Source: Antennarius striatus (lineage: Eukaryota > Chordata > Actinopteri > Lophiiformes > Antennariidae). From it: DNA of 64,000 bases. Shown here one piece after another: positions 27,182 through 42,200 of the stretch. The stretch's first letter is position 1. Every line of letters starts with the position of its first letter. The notes beneath the pieces were generated by a model. The model saw nothing but the letters and a program-made list of their open reading frames with translations, was not told the DNA's origin and made no database searches. The translations under genes and the position numbers were made by a program. The stretch lies in assembly GCF_040054535.1 (NCBI RefSeq), contig NC_090798.1:1864501-1928500 (forward strand), in the 5' to 3' direction.

Positions 27182-29250
27182 TATTACAAAAAAAAAAAAA
27201 AATTGTTTACACTACAAGTATATTTCCTCTCTTTGAAATGCCTTATTTGTTTCTTCTATCCTTTCTTTACCTTTTTTTTATTTCAAAGGGATTGATGCAA
27301 AGTGAAGGTGAATCCTGGGACGTGTGTGGAGCGTCGCAGCTGTTACTAACCCTGTTGGTTTGCCTCTGTTTATAAACCGACCTCCAGGTTTACTTGTCTT
27401 TTTACTGTTAACTTATTGAATATTTGAAACCCCTTGCTGTGGGTTTGAATTTCCGTACCGGTTGCTTTTCTTGGCCATATATTTCTTGACCTCACATAAA
27501 AGCCCCCCTTTTTCCTTCCATTCTTTATTTATTCAGCCATTCCTCTTGTTCCAAAAATAGCGCAGAATCTCTCCTTACATCCTGGCTCTGCTCTGCTTCA
27601 CACTGTGATAACTGAAAAGCTGTTTTTGGATTGTCAGTCCAGAATTTTTGAAGCAGAATATGGGATGTTTTGTGCTCAGTGGAAGAAATGGAATAGGGTT
27701 TTGTGTAGGATTACTGCTAGAAAGCAAAGATTGAATGCAGTAAATTATGCAATACATTCAACATTATCAGGTATTTACTGTACATTCATGCTTTCTTACA
27801 TACCTAATGGGAAAATAGTCCTTCATGACAGACGGATAATATGTGAGGAATGATGCAGTGATTGAGAGTGACTACGGTTTGTTGAGAAATCGGCGAAGTC
27901 GGTTGTTTTCCCACAGTCACACAATAGCGGGTACATGGATAAGAAACCTGTTTCTCCTGCTCGCCTGTCTCTACATGTCATGTCACAATCTGCATGCTAA
28001 CGTTCACCCGACTTTTTTTTCTCGTTTCCCACCAAAAACCCCTGCTGATCTGTTACCGTTTAGAAAGTAAAGGTGGAAAAAATGCATCGGAGTAGTTTAA
28101 ACTTCCTGCTTTTAAATTGAAACGGGAAAGAACCCATCAAAAACCTGTTTTTCCTCCTAAAAGTTCTGTATTTGTGTGTGAGCATTTCCCCCTTACACCG
28201 TTTATTAGATTAAATATGTTGGTCTGTGCATAAACAACAAAAAGATGCACATTATGAGGCTCTGGTGGAATCTATAATAAGACTTTAAATTCACTTTCTC
28301 CAGCTTTGTCTTTGGGGTTAAATGAATGATGCGTTATTCTCTGCATCATGTTGCATGACTTGATAGTCAAGTTTTATTTTTTAAGCTCTAGATCTGTATC
28401 ATAATTATTCATTATCATTGTTGCCGTTAAAATGTTTAACAGTAACTTCCTGCTTTTGCATTTTCTTTTCTGCAGTGCCCCCCTATGGAGGTTGAAGTAT
28501 CATTGAATGCCCAAGGCAGACTATAGGTGTATCAGAAGTGTGAAGGGAGAATGATTGACAATTTACTTTAAGCTCAATATTTATTTTTGTCGATTTTTCA
28601 GAAAAAAAAAAGTTTTTGCTTGGCTTTGCTTAAATTATATCCACTTCATCATGAGGGATGGACTCCCTGGATTATTTACAACCAGCAGAAGTGTTTGCAG
28701 GAAAGAAAAGTCTGTTACAGTGCAAAGAAATGAGTGTTAATTCTTTTTTACAGTTTTTACACTACGTGAATTACATTGAGTCTCTTTTTGCCGAGTTACA
28801 GGAGTGATGTTTTCTCCTACAGTAGAAGGGCTTATATCTTACTTTTAACACTACATACATCTGTCTTGTATTCCTGTTCAGAAAGCACAAATACATCTTT
28901 TTTCAATTAAACAAATGTGTGTGGATTATTGCTTGAGGAATTATAATAGTTTAAATGCATTTGCTGAAAGAGCCTTTTGCCATCGTAAAAATAATCTCCA
29001 GTTTTTGGCGTAGCAAAGAAAAACTTAAAATAAAATTATTTTATTTTGAGTTTATTAATTTTAATGCAAATTTGTCACGCAAAAAATGTTTTTAAAAGTC
29101 ATAAAATTGCATTTCGGGGCCTTTCCTCAAATGTAAGCGCTGTTATGAAATTCGGGGCCTGCCGAGTTTTGCCGGAAATTGCCGAAGTGTGACGCCGAGT
29201 TGCAGCCGTAGCGACGCTTGTTGGGAGTTTACACAAGCGGAGGGAGCAAA
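27182..29250. other. efs 3' UTR and efs-acin1 intergenic DNA
   Basis: A+T-rich sequence with several possible poly(A) signals; the clearest is ATTAAA at 28906-28911. The acin1 start is preceded by a G+C-rich stretch near 29150-29250, a plausible promoter. No coding exon was seen. Confidence 0.5.
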
Positions 29251-32200
29251 ATGGCGGACGAAGATATTACGCTTGATGGAAAACCTCTACAATCGCTCCG
29301 AGTTGCGGATTTGAAGGCCGCCCTGGAGCAAAGAAACCTCCCAAAGAGTGGACAGAAAAATGCTCTAATCAGCCGACTGAAGGGGGTAAGTTTCCACCCG
29401 TGTTACGGACGCTGGTCGAGTCTGGCTAAGTTCAGTAGTAGGCAGGAGACGTCGGGGGTTAACAGCGAGAGGCCGTCCGTAACGCCGAGTGAGCTCGGAA
29501 GCGGGAATACGTAAACCGCCTGGCGCAGGTTATTACGTATATTTAACAATTTTAATTTCGGTTATTTGTCACTAGCGATAGAACGAAACTGTCTACCGAC
29601 CGAGTTGGTACTTGTCGCCCGTCCGTAACTACTCGCTCCGCACCGTGTTGCACACTGTTCAACTGTGCACCTGTCAAGTCGAGGCCTACGCGTAGTGACA
29701 GCGCGAGCCAACAGCCGCACACGGTGGATCCCGGGGTGCGTGGCCGCGCACGCGCGTGCGCGTGTTTTGGGGGGCAACGGGGGCGCGCCTGGCGATGTAA
29801 ACACAATTGAACGAGATTCAATAGCGACATGTTTTTGGTTAATTTTCCAATTATTACTTTTATTTTCTACTAAAGACATTCAGCTCTGTATTAACCTTTT
29901 GTTTTCAGGGCTGTAGTCACTAAATTTACGAGTTTCACCCCCCCTGAAATATTAAAATGGATCTGTAATAAAGCATGGACAATAAATTTTGACTTTTAAA
30001 AGATTGATTTGTCAATTTCGATGAGGTTTATTAATGTTTGTATCATAAATTAAAGATATTTTTTTGGGGATCAGGTACAATTGAGCCACACTTTTTGGAA
30101 GTGAGGCCACATTTTACAAATAACATGTATCAAAGGTGGCCAATTCAATAAAAGTGATCAAGTTGCTATTCAAGTTGTGAATGTACTTTTACAGTTTTGG
30201 GTACAAGTAAAAATAAAAATACGAAAAGATCTACCATACATTACCAAGTCACTAAATCATCTTCCATTTGTTCACTGTAGGCTCTAATGCTGGAAAATCT
30301 CCAGAGGGCACCCCCGTCTCACAGTGGGCTGCAGCCCAACTCACAGGTAGTGATTAACATTGGGCTACTTTCTTATTTTTTGTTGTTAAAATGATACTTT
30401 TAAAGATTGCATAAACATTAATACTTTGCCAATTTCTACACTGTTGTGTTGTAGATTGGTGAGGAGATGAGCCAGAATAGCTTCATTCAGCAATACTTGG
30501 CCAAACAGCAGGAACTCCTTCGCCAGAGGCTGGAGAGAGAAGCCCAGCAAGATGAAGAGGCAGACGGTACAAATAAATGAATGCAAAATGAAATTACCCA
30601 GGATTCATCAAAAACTGCAGTTGAATCAGCACCAGTGTCTCATAAATCTGTTGTACTATTAACCCCATCTTCATGTCTTTCTTTGACAGACAGTCCAGCG
30701 GTCCAGGAGGAGGATGAAGACTTGTCGGAGGACAATGATGGCTCCCCTTATGTTCACGACAAGGTCTGCAACCCCCCACACACTGTAAAAATTGAAATGG
30801 AGAAGCCACGGCACAGAACATGCTAATGCTACACATTGATCAGATAATACTTTGATCAATATGTTTCCCATTTTATTTAACGCTCGACTTATTTCAAGAA
30901 ATGCTAGGTGTCTTTTTTCTGTATCTCTAAAAACGATACTGTGATCATGTTATTTTTCCTTGCATGTAATTGCTTTATAAAACAAATATCCTCATCTTTA
31001 CCTTTATTTTTCCCATCAGCATCGCTCTATACACTCCCAGCCCTCAATGACTAAGGCGGCGGATAAAAGAGGAGATACAGTGATGGGTGATGGGAGAATG
31101 GAACGTGGGCCCGATGTGGACGCTGGTCCTCCTCTTCACCCACAGGAGTCCCTTAATGCTCCAGGAACTATGATGCAGCGATCCATCTTTCATCAAGGAC
31201 TGAAGGAGCCGCCTGCACCCTCTCCTCCCCGGGCGGTAGCCTCCCTGTCAGTGCGTGTTCTGGACCAGCCCAACCGGCAGGGGCTTCCTCCCGCCATACC
31301 CCCGGCCCAGGAGAAGGAAGGCACTGCACCAAGTGAACCAGGCTCAGCTCATCCCGTTCTCCACCTGAGCCGCTCTGCCAGAGTCTTCGCAGGAGGTCAC
31401 GCGCAAGACGACGACGAAGACGACGACGAAGATGACAGCGATGATGAGGAAAGCGAGGATGATGACGACTGGGGGCCCGGTCCTGGCGGGGCAAGAAAGG
31501 GCAACAAAGCACCTCACCAGCCGCAGCAGATGCCACCCAGCGTCCCGTCGACGTTCGCGAGATCCAGACGCAAGCGTCAGCCTCCGCAGCACATCCCGCC
31601 CCCGCAGGTTCACCACAACCCGCTGCAGCTGCGCCACCCCACTCCTCCTCCCTCTCCACCCCCCGACTTGTTTCCGCTGCCCGACACCCCCAAACAGAGC
31701 CCACCAGACTCCAACAACCGGGAGGCAGAGGGCGGCCCTGGGACGGCACAAGGGCCGAGGGTGGTGCCTTTCCCACCTCCCACTTTGCAGAGGCAGGACT
31801 CCGACTCCAGCTCTCGCTCCAGCAGCCCAGAGCCCCCTTCGAAACACAGACCCGGGCCTCTTTCTCTGCTGATACACAAGATGGAGTCAGAGAGTGCAGA
31901 TGAGGCCTCCTCTGCTGCAGCGATGTCAGGAGCGACCGCAAACTCCACTGCTGGGCCTTCCTGTTCCAGCAAATCCCTTAAACTGGAGGGAAATGAGAAG
32001 AGAGATATGGAAGAAGTGAAGCGACCCAAGGAGGAGAATGAAAGAGAGCAAAGGAAGATGCAAGAAAAAGAAAAAGAGAGTCGGCACCCGGAGGAAGAGA
32101 AGGAGGACAAGAGGAAACACCAGGAACAGGAGGAGAAACTCCACCAGAAAGAGGAGCAAGAAAAAGAGCGGACACTCCAGGAAAGGGAACGTCATGACAA

Positions 32201-34516
32201 GAACAAGAGGAAAGAAGTGCAGCTGCAAGAGCAGAAAGCCCAAGATTCAGATTCTTCTTCAGATTCTGACTCCAAATCAGATTCCTCGTCAAATTCATCC
32301 CAATCATCTTCCTCGTCCACTGGAGATAAACCCCGCTTTGCTAAGAAGCTGAAGGTCAGTCAGCAAACTGATGCGTGTGACAGTTATTCACCTACAACAC
32401 TGGTGGAAATCTGTAATAAACTGGAATTGTGAAGTTGGTGCTACTGTTTGCAGTATGACACAATATCCGCGAAAAGTTTGGTTCATTTTGGGCATATACT
32501 TTTCTCCAGTGCTAAAAATCAACATTTCAGGTTGATTGATTGCATATTATGAACAATACACAAAATAGAATCAATTCAGTCATTAGTATCATGTTGAAAA
32601 CTTACCATTCATTTAGAAATTAGTCATTAAAATTTATATTAATACCATTAAATCATTGTGGATATTGCGCTGAGTTTTAAATTTTATTTTACTCTGAATG
32701 ATTTCACAGAGGTCAGATGAAGGGCAAAAAGTAGAAGAGAAAAAGACCGACCTGCCCAAAGGAGCAGAGAAACAATTCCTCTCAAAAAGGTAAGTACCAA
32801 TCATACAAATACTGTTCACCTCAATGACAAGTTTGATTAAGTGTTTCTAGTAAATGTTGCTGGATTTGAAAAGTTATCCAGATGTTCTTACAATCTAGGT
32901 TATGAGCTACTTTTTAAATATTAGAAAGTTGTCCTAATCTACCAGGAGGTTATTGGTTATTGACTGAGTTGAATAAAGTCATACTGTACTTTTTAATTGA
33001 GGTATAATTCTGTATAGATATCTGCATCTATGTAATCTCTGTATTCAGAATAATTAAGATGTAAATGTTTCCTGCAGGAGAGATTAATGCAGCAATGAAA
33101 ATATTTTCAGAAAATGTTTTGGAATATATTGCTATTTTAGGATGATGAATATATTTCTTACACTTTTGGTTTGTTTATGTTTGTCAGTAGGATTACGGAA
33201 TCATCATAATATTTTATTATATGTAATTCTATGTAGTTATAACTAACTAGATAGAATATTTAATCTAACTTCATTTTATTTATGCAGTCTTGGAACGAAC
33301 GGTCCATGTCTGAAACAAAGTTAGGTGAATGCACTGATGGGAGTTTAGTTAACTTGGGTTGTACTAATATTAGTTCTTTCAAACGGTTGTGTTTTTTCAT
33401 GAATTGACCTTGGATTTCAGAGTATCTGAATGGAACAGTTTGAAGAAGTTTGTTCATGGACGGACAGCAAATTTAATGGTTACTGTCCAATTACTGCATA
33501 CCAAGAAACCTAAGATGAGAGTTTTATTTCTCTATAAGGAAAAAACCTGGATGAATTATGACACCAGTAAAGGCTGTATATGTAGTTTCCATTGTAGATA
33601 TTTTCTCTTGTTGTAGTATGGTAATTGTGTGTTTGAAACGTAAAAAATAGGTCTCAGATTACAAAAGGCTTCAAGATCTCTTGAATTTTAAGCAGGTTTT
33701 AACCACTTGGTGCTTCTATCAGCAGCGTGTATTTCTGGTCAGGCTTTCAGCGGGACAGCCCACAACCGGCGTGGCTGCTGCTATTTTCCCCTTGAGAAAA
33801 AGGGGTCCTTTTTTTTCTTGTCCTCCCCTGCCCTCTTTTTGTGTTTCCCCCCCGATGCTAGCAGTTTTAACGATAAAACAAAAACAAAAAAACTCCTCCA
33901 TCACGAAAAAAAAAAAAAAAAAAGATTATTGTTCGGATTTTCGAAATATGTTCGAGCGTCTAGCGGAGCTTTTACTTTGAAAATCACTGACCGGAACATC
34001 GTTTTCCAGTCCGGTAGCCTTGCCTCTGGTCTCACTAGCCAACATGGCCGTCATGCGTGCATTGCATCCTTGATACCGACGCAGTGCTCCGGCCGTTCAG
34101 CAGTAGAAACAAACTCCATTTTTTTCCATTATCGCGTCCCGGATTCCGGTTTACGCGTGGAACGAATAACCAGCTCCGACCGAGCGTCACGTTTCATCCG
34201 CGGAAATTCCACTTCCGAGGCCGGTCAGAATGCTGTCAGGCCACAAAAACGGGTAAGAAGGAGTCGGAGGGCGACCCCCGGGGCTTGTGGGTTTCACACC
34301 TCTTCCCCCCCACAAAAAAGGCGGTGGGAACGGGTGATCCGATCGTGTCCGGTCGTGGGAGCGAGTATTCACCGCGATCCATTCCTGGTCGTGGGATATG
34401 TAATCGGTTCACATCGGCCTGGTAATGGAGCGGGTTACATATGCGCCCATGTGAGGACCGGGGGTGGGGACGTCGGCGAGAGCCTTTTGTTGAGTGAAGG
34501 ATCAGAAAATGTATTT

Positions 34517-34565
<49 letters not shown>

Positions 34566-37500
34566 ACGCTGGGGGGGGGGGATCTCCTTTCTACCATCAG
34601 TGTCTAAAATAGCTTCACAGTGAAGTCACACATTAATTAGTTATGAATCTCCTCCTTTAATGATGTGGTCATGAGATTGTTCTGACTTCAACATAGAAAG
34701 CATTTTCAGAATAGTCATATAAAAAGAATTAAATGATGAGTAAATTTTGCTGTTCATTTTGACTCACTTTTGGCTTTACTGTGCGTTCATCTTGTTAACC
34801 GGCTTGCATAAAAGACTATTTGTGTGGCTGTAGCTGTTAATGATCTCACTGTCGTCAAGGGAGATCATTAAAGCAGACATCTGTTAGCTATACAGTCATT
34901 GTGGTTATGCCCTTATGGCGTGATATAATTCTCCAAGCTGGCACCGGCACGATCACACTGTCATCCTTTGGGAGCCGGTTAAATATCTGATTACATCGCT
35001 CACAGCGTTTTGGGGCCTTTTCATTGGTCTGTTTGGTTCATAAGAAAATGATTTGAGTCGTTCTGTTGAGCTGCTGTGAAGACGCATCGGTGTCTCAAGT
35101 CATACCACACACATTTTGGCACATTTATATAATAATGGTTGTGTTATTGCTCCTAAGGTTCCAGCTTTACATCATTATTCCTCATTACAGCTGACTCCTG
35201 TGAATGCATTGCTATTGAAATGCCAGAAAAGACTGTTTTTTGTTTGTTTTTTTTGAAAATGAAAAGCATCCTGTTGAAACAAATCATATATTTTTTCCGT
35301 ATCTTGATATTCTCATTCATTCAGGTTAAGGTAATAATTTAAGGGTGAATCTGAAACACCAATTTCTTCAGGATTCTTGTCAGTGATACTAACATGACCT
35401 CTTTCAAACATTTCCTTCTCTTCTCTGGCGATATGCTCACATGTATCCCACCATTTTCTGGCGGTTATATTTCCAGTTGACACATCCCTCCTTGTATAAC
35501 CTGCACAATGTGCGTCTGTTGTTACTAAAGTCTCTCACACGCAGCAAGACACCTGCACCTACTGCAAATGGGTGGAATGGAGGAGGTGTAAAGGCTATGC
35601 TCCTACCTACATTCGTACTACTGGCTAATCTTCGTCAAAATACGTTGTGCAGATTTATAATGATCTGGTTAAATGTCAGTAGAATTGAGAGTAAAAGAAG
35701 TAAAGAGAGGTAATTCCCTTTATATCCAGTAATTCTCTTTATTACTCGATGACAGAAATCATGAGGAGGAGGCCTCTGGTAAGACTTTGTGGAGGCAGAT
35801 GGAAGTAGCTGCTTGTTTTTTCTTGTCTTCGATAATATAGATAGTAAAATCGTTAAGCCAAGTACAGAACAGGCTTCATTGATATACATATAAAATCATT
35901 CGATCGCCTTTTCGTCCTGCAGAGAAGTGTCTGAGACCAACGCAGCCACCGCTACTGAGATGGAACAAGACTCAGAAAGCTCTGTGGCTGAGCATCCGCC
36001 CTCCGAGGCCGGTCCGGAGAACGAGTGTCGGCTGGGGGAGGTAAGATCACTGAGAGGATGGGGGTGCCCAAGGCTTTGCTCTTTCTTCTATTAATATGCA
36101 TCCTTACTCAGATGAAGCATGTGTAGAACAAGTAAAGAGGGTTCACTTCAAACCAACACAACCCCGTCTTTGGTTCCTGTGGACATTACAATTGTGATTC
36201 TGTTCCGGTGTAAACATCCTTTTAACCTCTATATTATCACAAATTGCTCGATTTTAAAGTTTTTTCAAGTGATTACAGGTGACCTAGTAGGGGTTGAGTT
36301 GGAGTTGGGTTCTGGGGTAAATAGGAATAAACTAATTCTTGCCATCTTTATTCAAGGCAACTAATGTTTCACAACTGACTCATTCACTTTGATGATCTCT
36401 CACACACACGTTGTTTGTATGTCTGGTCCATCTCGAGGGGTGTTACGTGTTGACGCTTCTGGAATGGAAGCAGATATGCTGCAGAGAGTTCACGATTCTC
36501 AAATCACTGGTTTTGTTTTTATGTTTTAGTAACAAGAAGTGAGAAAAAAAGAATATCATAAGACCTTGACACACCAAAGCAACAGTCTCTTTCAGACAGG
36601 TGTTTCATGATCGCGCTGAAATAAATTCCCTTCTCTGTGACCCCAAACTGGACCAACACATGACGTCACAGAGGTTGAACAAACTGACACCCAGTTGCGT
36701 CTTTATAGTGTCCGAACAGGACGTTGGGGTGAAATAAAACGACACTGTCTGAACAGGACTGGTGATTGATTTCTGTGTTTCGTCCCCCGTGGCTAACAGT
36801 GTGTCCATCTTATTAGCTTTAGTGCTTGTGTGTGCAGTGTGTCGGGATCTTAAGAGTCTCAAAATACAAAACCATACGATGGTGTTAATGAAAGTTATTA
36901 TGTAAGACTTGTAAGACTTGACTTCTTAAAAGCAGGATCAGACATGGGGCCCTAGCCGTAAATCAGAAAATAACACTTAGTCCTTGGATTTCTTTTGATA
37001 AATTGGCGACTGTCACTTAGTTTTGTCGGCGAGCTGCAGTGTTGGTCTGTGTTTCTTGTTTTTGATGGTTCCCCTCATGGATTTGCATGAACGATGGGTC
37101 CTGACAGTGTGTGGAGAGATGCATCAGGGCTGCTTTCTGCTGTTTCTTCTGCCCTGTTCTCATCCTCTCCTCCCTCGCTTGCTGTGTTCACTCTGCCTCT
37201 CTCTCTCTTTGAAATTTACTCTCTTCCCCTCTTCTTCTCTTCCATCTTTGCCTCTGTATCCCATTGTGAACACCTCTCTTTCTCTCACTATGTATATATT
37301 TATGGTGTGATTGTTGTTTAAAACCCCATTGATTGCTTTGTTATGAAGGTGCCCATGCCTCTTCCATTGCCCCTAATGGTACCTGCAGCGTACTACTTCT
37401 GCCACCACCAACACCTCCTCCACTCCTCCTCCTACTCTTCCTACAACTCCCGTCTCGCTAAGCCCAAGTGCATCGCTGGTACCTGAATTAGACCGAGTCT

Positions 37501-39225
37501 GCGACGCCACGGCACTGACTAAAGCCTGAGTCTGCATGGCCTCCGTAGAACCCTCCAGTGGCGTACGGAGCCAGCAAGTAACCGAGCTGGCTTCAGACCA
37601 CCATCGAAAGCAGTGTGAGCCGAGTGAACGGCCTCTTGGACTGAAATCCTGCTGAATGAACTTTGTGTTGGTGATGAAGGAGGAAGCTCTGTTTCACCTC
37701 CTCTTCCTCCTGTCTTCACAACCGGACACTCTGAGGACCGTCCTACAAAGGCAAGACACTGCTCAGTAAAAAGACAGAACTCTAAAGACTTCTGGTTTTG
37801 TTTTTTGCCTCCACAGTCAACCTCATACTGCCCCCTGCTGTTGGGGTGGAGTTACTGCTGTTGGATGTGGACAATAACCGAAACAGCGATCAAGGATTGA
37901 AGATTTATATGATTGCTGTTTGGGTTTTAAAGATTTAAAGAACATTATGAAAGAGAAATGGACATAATCTACTTGGAAGTGATGGTTTTAGGACTTTGAA
38001 ATGGATTTGAGCTGTCTATGGAATGATCACACAGACTTTAAGTCGAGTATATCCTGACGTCTGCGCCCGTTCAGCTGTGACAGACTTTTTACCGGACTCC
38101 ACACCAAGGACAAGTCGTCTGATCGTTTTTGCTGGTGCGCAGTGACAATGAAAACTGGATATACTCAACAAATCATTGCCTCCATTCCATCTGTTCCCAC
38201 AACTTCTATCCTGTGTAACTTCATGTGAGAGACGCTGATGCCTGAAAAACCTACTCTACATGATGTTTGTCACAGTTCTCCATCGACCACTTATCTGGAA
38301 TATATTTTTACAAGACAATATCCCTCCGGATTAATTACAGAAATTGATGCCGACTTGTAAAACTGACTCCAGAACTGTTCATCGAACCTGTGGAACCCTA
38401 ATGAACTGCTAACAGCACAGGATAACCTGCTGATGCTGTCGCACATCACGTCAGTGGTCACAAAGGCTTTAAGGACAGTATATTTCATAATATACACAAC
38501 GCATTAACATTAAAGCCTCATGAATGGATTGATTTTTACTTGTCAGGTGTACCTCACGCATCATGGGACACTTAACAAAACGTAAATATCATCCCCCAAT
38601 CACGAGGCAGTCCGAAGCATCCGGCTGCCCTAAAAGACTGACACGCGACTGCGATCAACAGTCGATCAAGAAACGTCCTCCCCGTCCCCAATCAAGAAAA
38701 AAAATACCCGATCCGGTGATCAGTTCCTGTCTGGTGGCTAATCTGCACTCAAATCGAGCCCCGCCCTCACTGCTCTGCCTTCTCTGATTGGATCCTTGTT
38801 GCCTAGATACAGTGCACACTGTCGTGTGGTTGGGCCATAGTCGAGCCAGTAAGGAATCAGGTGTTAAATGGTACCGGGAAATGACTCATTATTCCTCTAT
38901 TAAAAATGTTTACCGTCTGTTTTCAGTCCACATCTTCCCCCTTTTTTTTTTTTTTTTTTACCCAATAAGGGAAATCAATTCTTTCCCTTTTTGAAATTTA
39001 TTGCTAATTTCTGAATTGTCACACAAACTGCAGTTTTATTTTGATATTTTTTCACCGACACGAGCGTGTTTATCACACACATTTGACTTGGTGTTTTTGT
39101 AAATCCTATAAATCTTTTAAGGTGAATTTAAACTGCAGCCCCGATCCTGATTGGTCTGTGAGTCGTCCAACGTTCTGTTCTCTATCTCTGCTCTCCTGAA
39201 CACAAGCAGCGTTCAGCTGGACGCC

Positions 39226-39261
<36 letters not shown>

Positions 39262-42200
39262 AATAAACACCATGGCAGTGAGGGGAACATACACTACTCA
39301 TATTGGATAATTCATGGTTATTTATTTATCTGAAACGTACACAGTGTCAGCTCATAAGAAAGGAAATGAGGTGTGCGCCATGCAGCGCCTTACGTCACGT
39401 GAGTTTATATAGAAAGTTGATCAGGAAGGATTTCATTGCTTTGCATTATGGGGAAAAACAAACAGGAAGTTGTTACACTTTTAATGAGACAGGTTTAGAA
39501 TCATTTAATATTAAAGACACCCCATCTTCTCTGGTGTTAATAAATCCAGTCAAAATGGGGTGTGTGTGTGTGTGATCGTGTGTGTGTGTAGACACACACT
39601 AACTTAGTGAGCTCATATTCACTTTTGTTATCAGGATACTGTGATCGACAAAATAAAGTGAGTTACAGGCAGACAGACTCGTGTCCTAATGCACATCAGG
39701 TACCTGCTTTGTCTGCGAGACACACACACACAGACACACACACAGACACACACACGAGAGCAGCACACTGTTTTATCTTGGTGTCTTTGAGCAGAGGTAG
39801 AAGGCGGAAACGTGGAGTCTCTTTTATATCGACCGACATCTCCATAATGTGGCACAATTGGAAAGTCCAGGCCTCTGTTACTTTGAGCCCTGCTGCCCCC
39901 ACCCCCATCGACCCCACCACCACCACCACCCCCTCGGTTCTGTTTCACCTCCTCTCTGTTGTTGTCTGTTTGCGTCTGGATGCCTGATTCTCATCTCCTG
40001 CACCCCTGGGGTTTCTGTATGTTTTGTCTTGTCTTTCTCTTTCCAGAGCGCCATTCCGAAGGCTTTTGCCGCTCGCAAGATCTCCCTGAGCAGTGAGTAT
40101 CCGTTACGTATTCTGTCCTACCAGAAGAAACAAGTGGAACGAGAACACAGTTACACCTCTCGTGCGTGACGTCCAGAAGATCTCCAGTCTTTGATTGTGA
40201 TAAAAATTGGATTATCTTTAAAGCTCTGACGGGTTACCTTTTTTATAAAAATGACCAGAATAGGAGCTCCTCTTACTGCAACACAGAATATTTAAGGGTC
40301 TCATTGTTATGTTAATGGAGGAATTTACTAAATACACCAATAATCCGACACCAGAATGCTTTAGTAAGATGTCGAAACTCTTGCACTAAATACTTTTATT
40401 CCTGTTCTGGTTTAGTTCAGGCAGCTGCGGCCAGGCGGTGACAAAACCTTTGACTTTTATTTTACTGTGTGATTTCTACTGTTGTTTTTTTTCTGCATAT
40501 TTTTATTTTTAGCTGAAAGCATTTCCCTCTGAGATGAGCTACCAAAACATTCCATAAAATGTTCAGTATTGTTTAGTATGGACCCTTTTTTTTTTTAAAA
40601 CAGTGTTTAATCGTGAGACTTCTTAGGAATTTAAATTCCACCTTTTGTAAAACTATTTAGATTATTTGTGAGTTCAGGGTTTTATCTCGCGGTTTTTGAA
40701 AGCAAAACATGGACACGTATTGTTTGACTCGTCTGCAGGCAGTAAAGTCTCTCCGGCTGCTGTGGAAGTAGGAGGCGGGGGGGATGGAGATGCAGGAAAC
40801 GCAGCGGGGAGGAAGAGGCGATGGGGCTCCAGCGCATCGGTCACTGCGAAGAAACCATCGATCAGCATCACCACCGACTCGCTGAAGGTACTGACGCACG
40901 GCGCAAATGGTGACAAATGGATGTGTCAGGTTGTTTCATGTCGGATTGTTTGGTTTTCTCTCGCAGTCGTTGATCCCAGACATCAAGGTGAACCAGGAGG
41001 CGGTGGTGGAGTTACACCCAGAGGAGCTGCAGCTGTCCGGGGACGAGGAGAACCAGGACGCCAGCCGGGGCGACCAGGATAAAGGCCTGAAGATCCGACG
41101 CACCGTCACACAGGTCAGATGGAGCTCGACGCGTCGGAGCCGCGTTCGGGCGACGAGAGGAGATCTGATCTCCAGCTGGGCTTCTTCTCCAGGTCGTTCA
41201 GGGCGACGGCCAGGAAAACGGACAGACGAACGAAGAGGAAGAAGGAGAGAAAGCGGAGGAAGAGAAACAACACAGGACGTCCAGGGACAAGAGGCAGAAC
41301 AGCGTTTGTGAGGAAGCCGTGGAAACTCAGCCTCCTGTCACGCAGGAGGGAGAAGCGGTGAAAGGTAACGTTCAACACGGAGGAAACTGTTGTTTACTGA
41401 TCACAACTCTCTTTTCTGACTCCTCTTTTCTATCATCCCTTCCACAAGTCGTCTCTCTCTCCTGATTGCATGCGTTTCCCACTTTCATTATCCCTCCTTC
41501 TCCCCCCCACTCAGTTACCCCGAACGACAGCGTGGTGCGTCGCTCCATCAGCCAGCAGAAGTCCGGTGTTTCCATCACCATCGACGATCCTGTCCACACA
41601 ACCAGGCAGCCTTCGCCTCCTCACGGCAAAATCTCAAACATCATCCACGTGACCAACTTGGTGGGTTTGTGACCCGATGCTCGGCGTGACGAGTCATATC
41701 AGAAGTAGAAAAGTGTTTTTCCTCCAATCCTGGAACCACCAGGAAGTCGAAATGTCTCCATCAGAAAGTTATAATCCTGTTTTTCGGTACAGCCGGAGCC
41801 GTAAATTTTCCTCACAGACTAACATTTACTGAAAAGTTTTACATGAAGGACGTCGGTGCGATGCCAACAGAAACGTCATCATCTTTCCCTGTAATTATTT
41901 GTGAACACTTACCCCCGGTTTTATGGTTCCAACTTTCACCTTAGACTGAGACTGCATGACTGACCAGACCAGGACAAGACCAGACGTTACTCTAGATGTG
42001 TTAACCAGAAGACGAAATCTGTCCCCTGTGCTGCCTGAACCCTTCTCAGCTCTTGATGTTCACGTCTTTTGCGTCCCGTAGGTCCGACCTTTCACTCTGG
42101 GTCAGCTCAAAGAGCTGCTGAACAGGACGGGCCAGGTGGTGGAAGAGGGCTTCTGGATCGACAAGATCAAGTCCCACTGCTATGTCACGGTGAGAACCCA

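Noticed and set aside
29218-29250. Eleven-codon upstream extension of acinus
   Set aside because: It would need a TTG start. ATG at 29251 gives [14 protein letters not shown], matching human [15 protein letters not shown].
33707-34519. A 270-codon plus-strand ORF in acin1 intron 6
   Set aside because: No domain, low-complexity start and no splice logic. It overlaps the candidate short-acinus first exon in a different frame.
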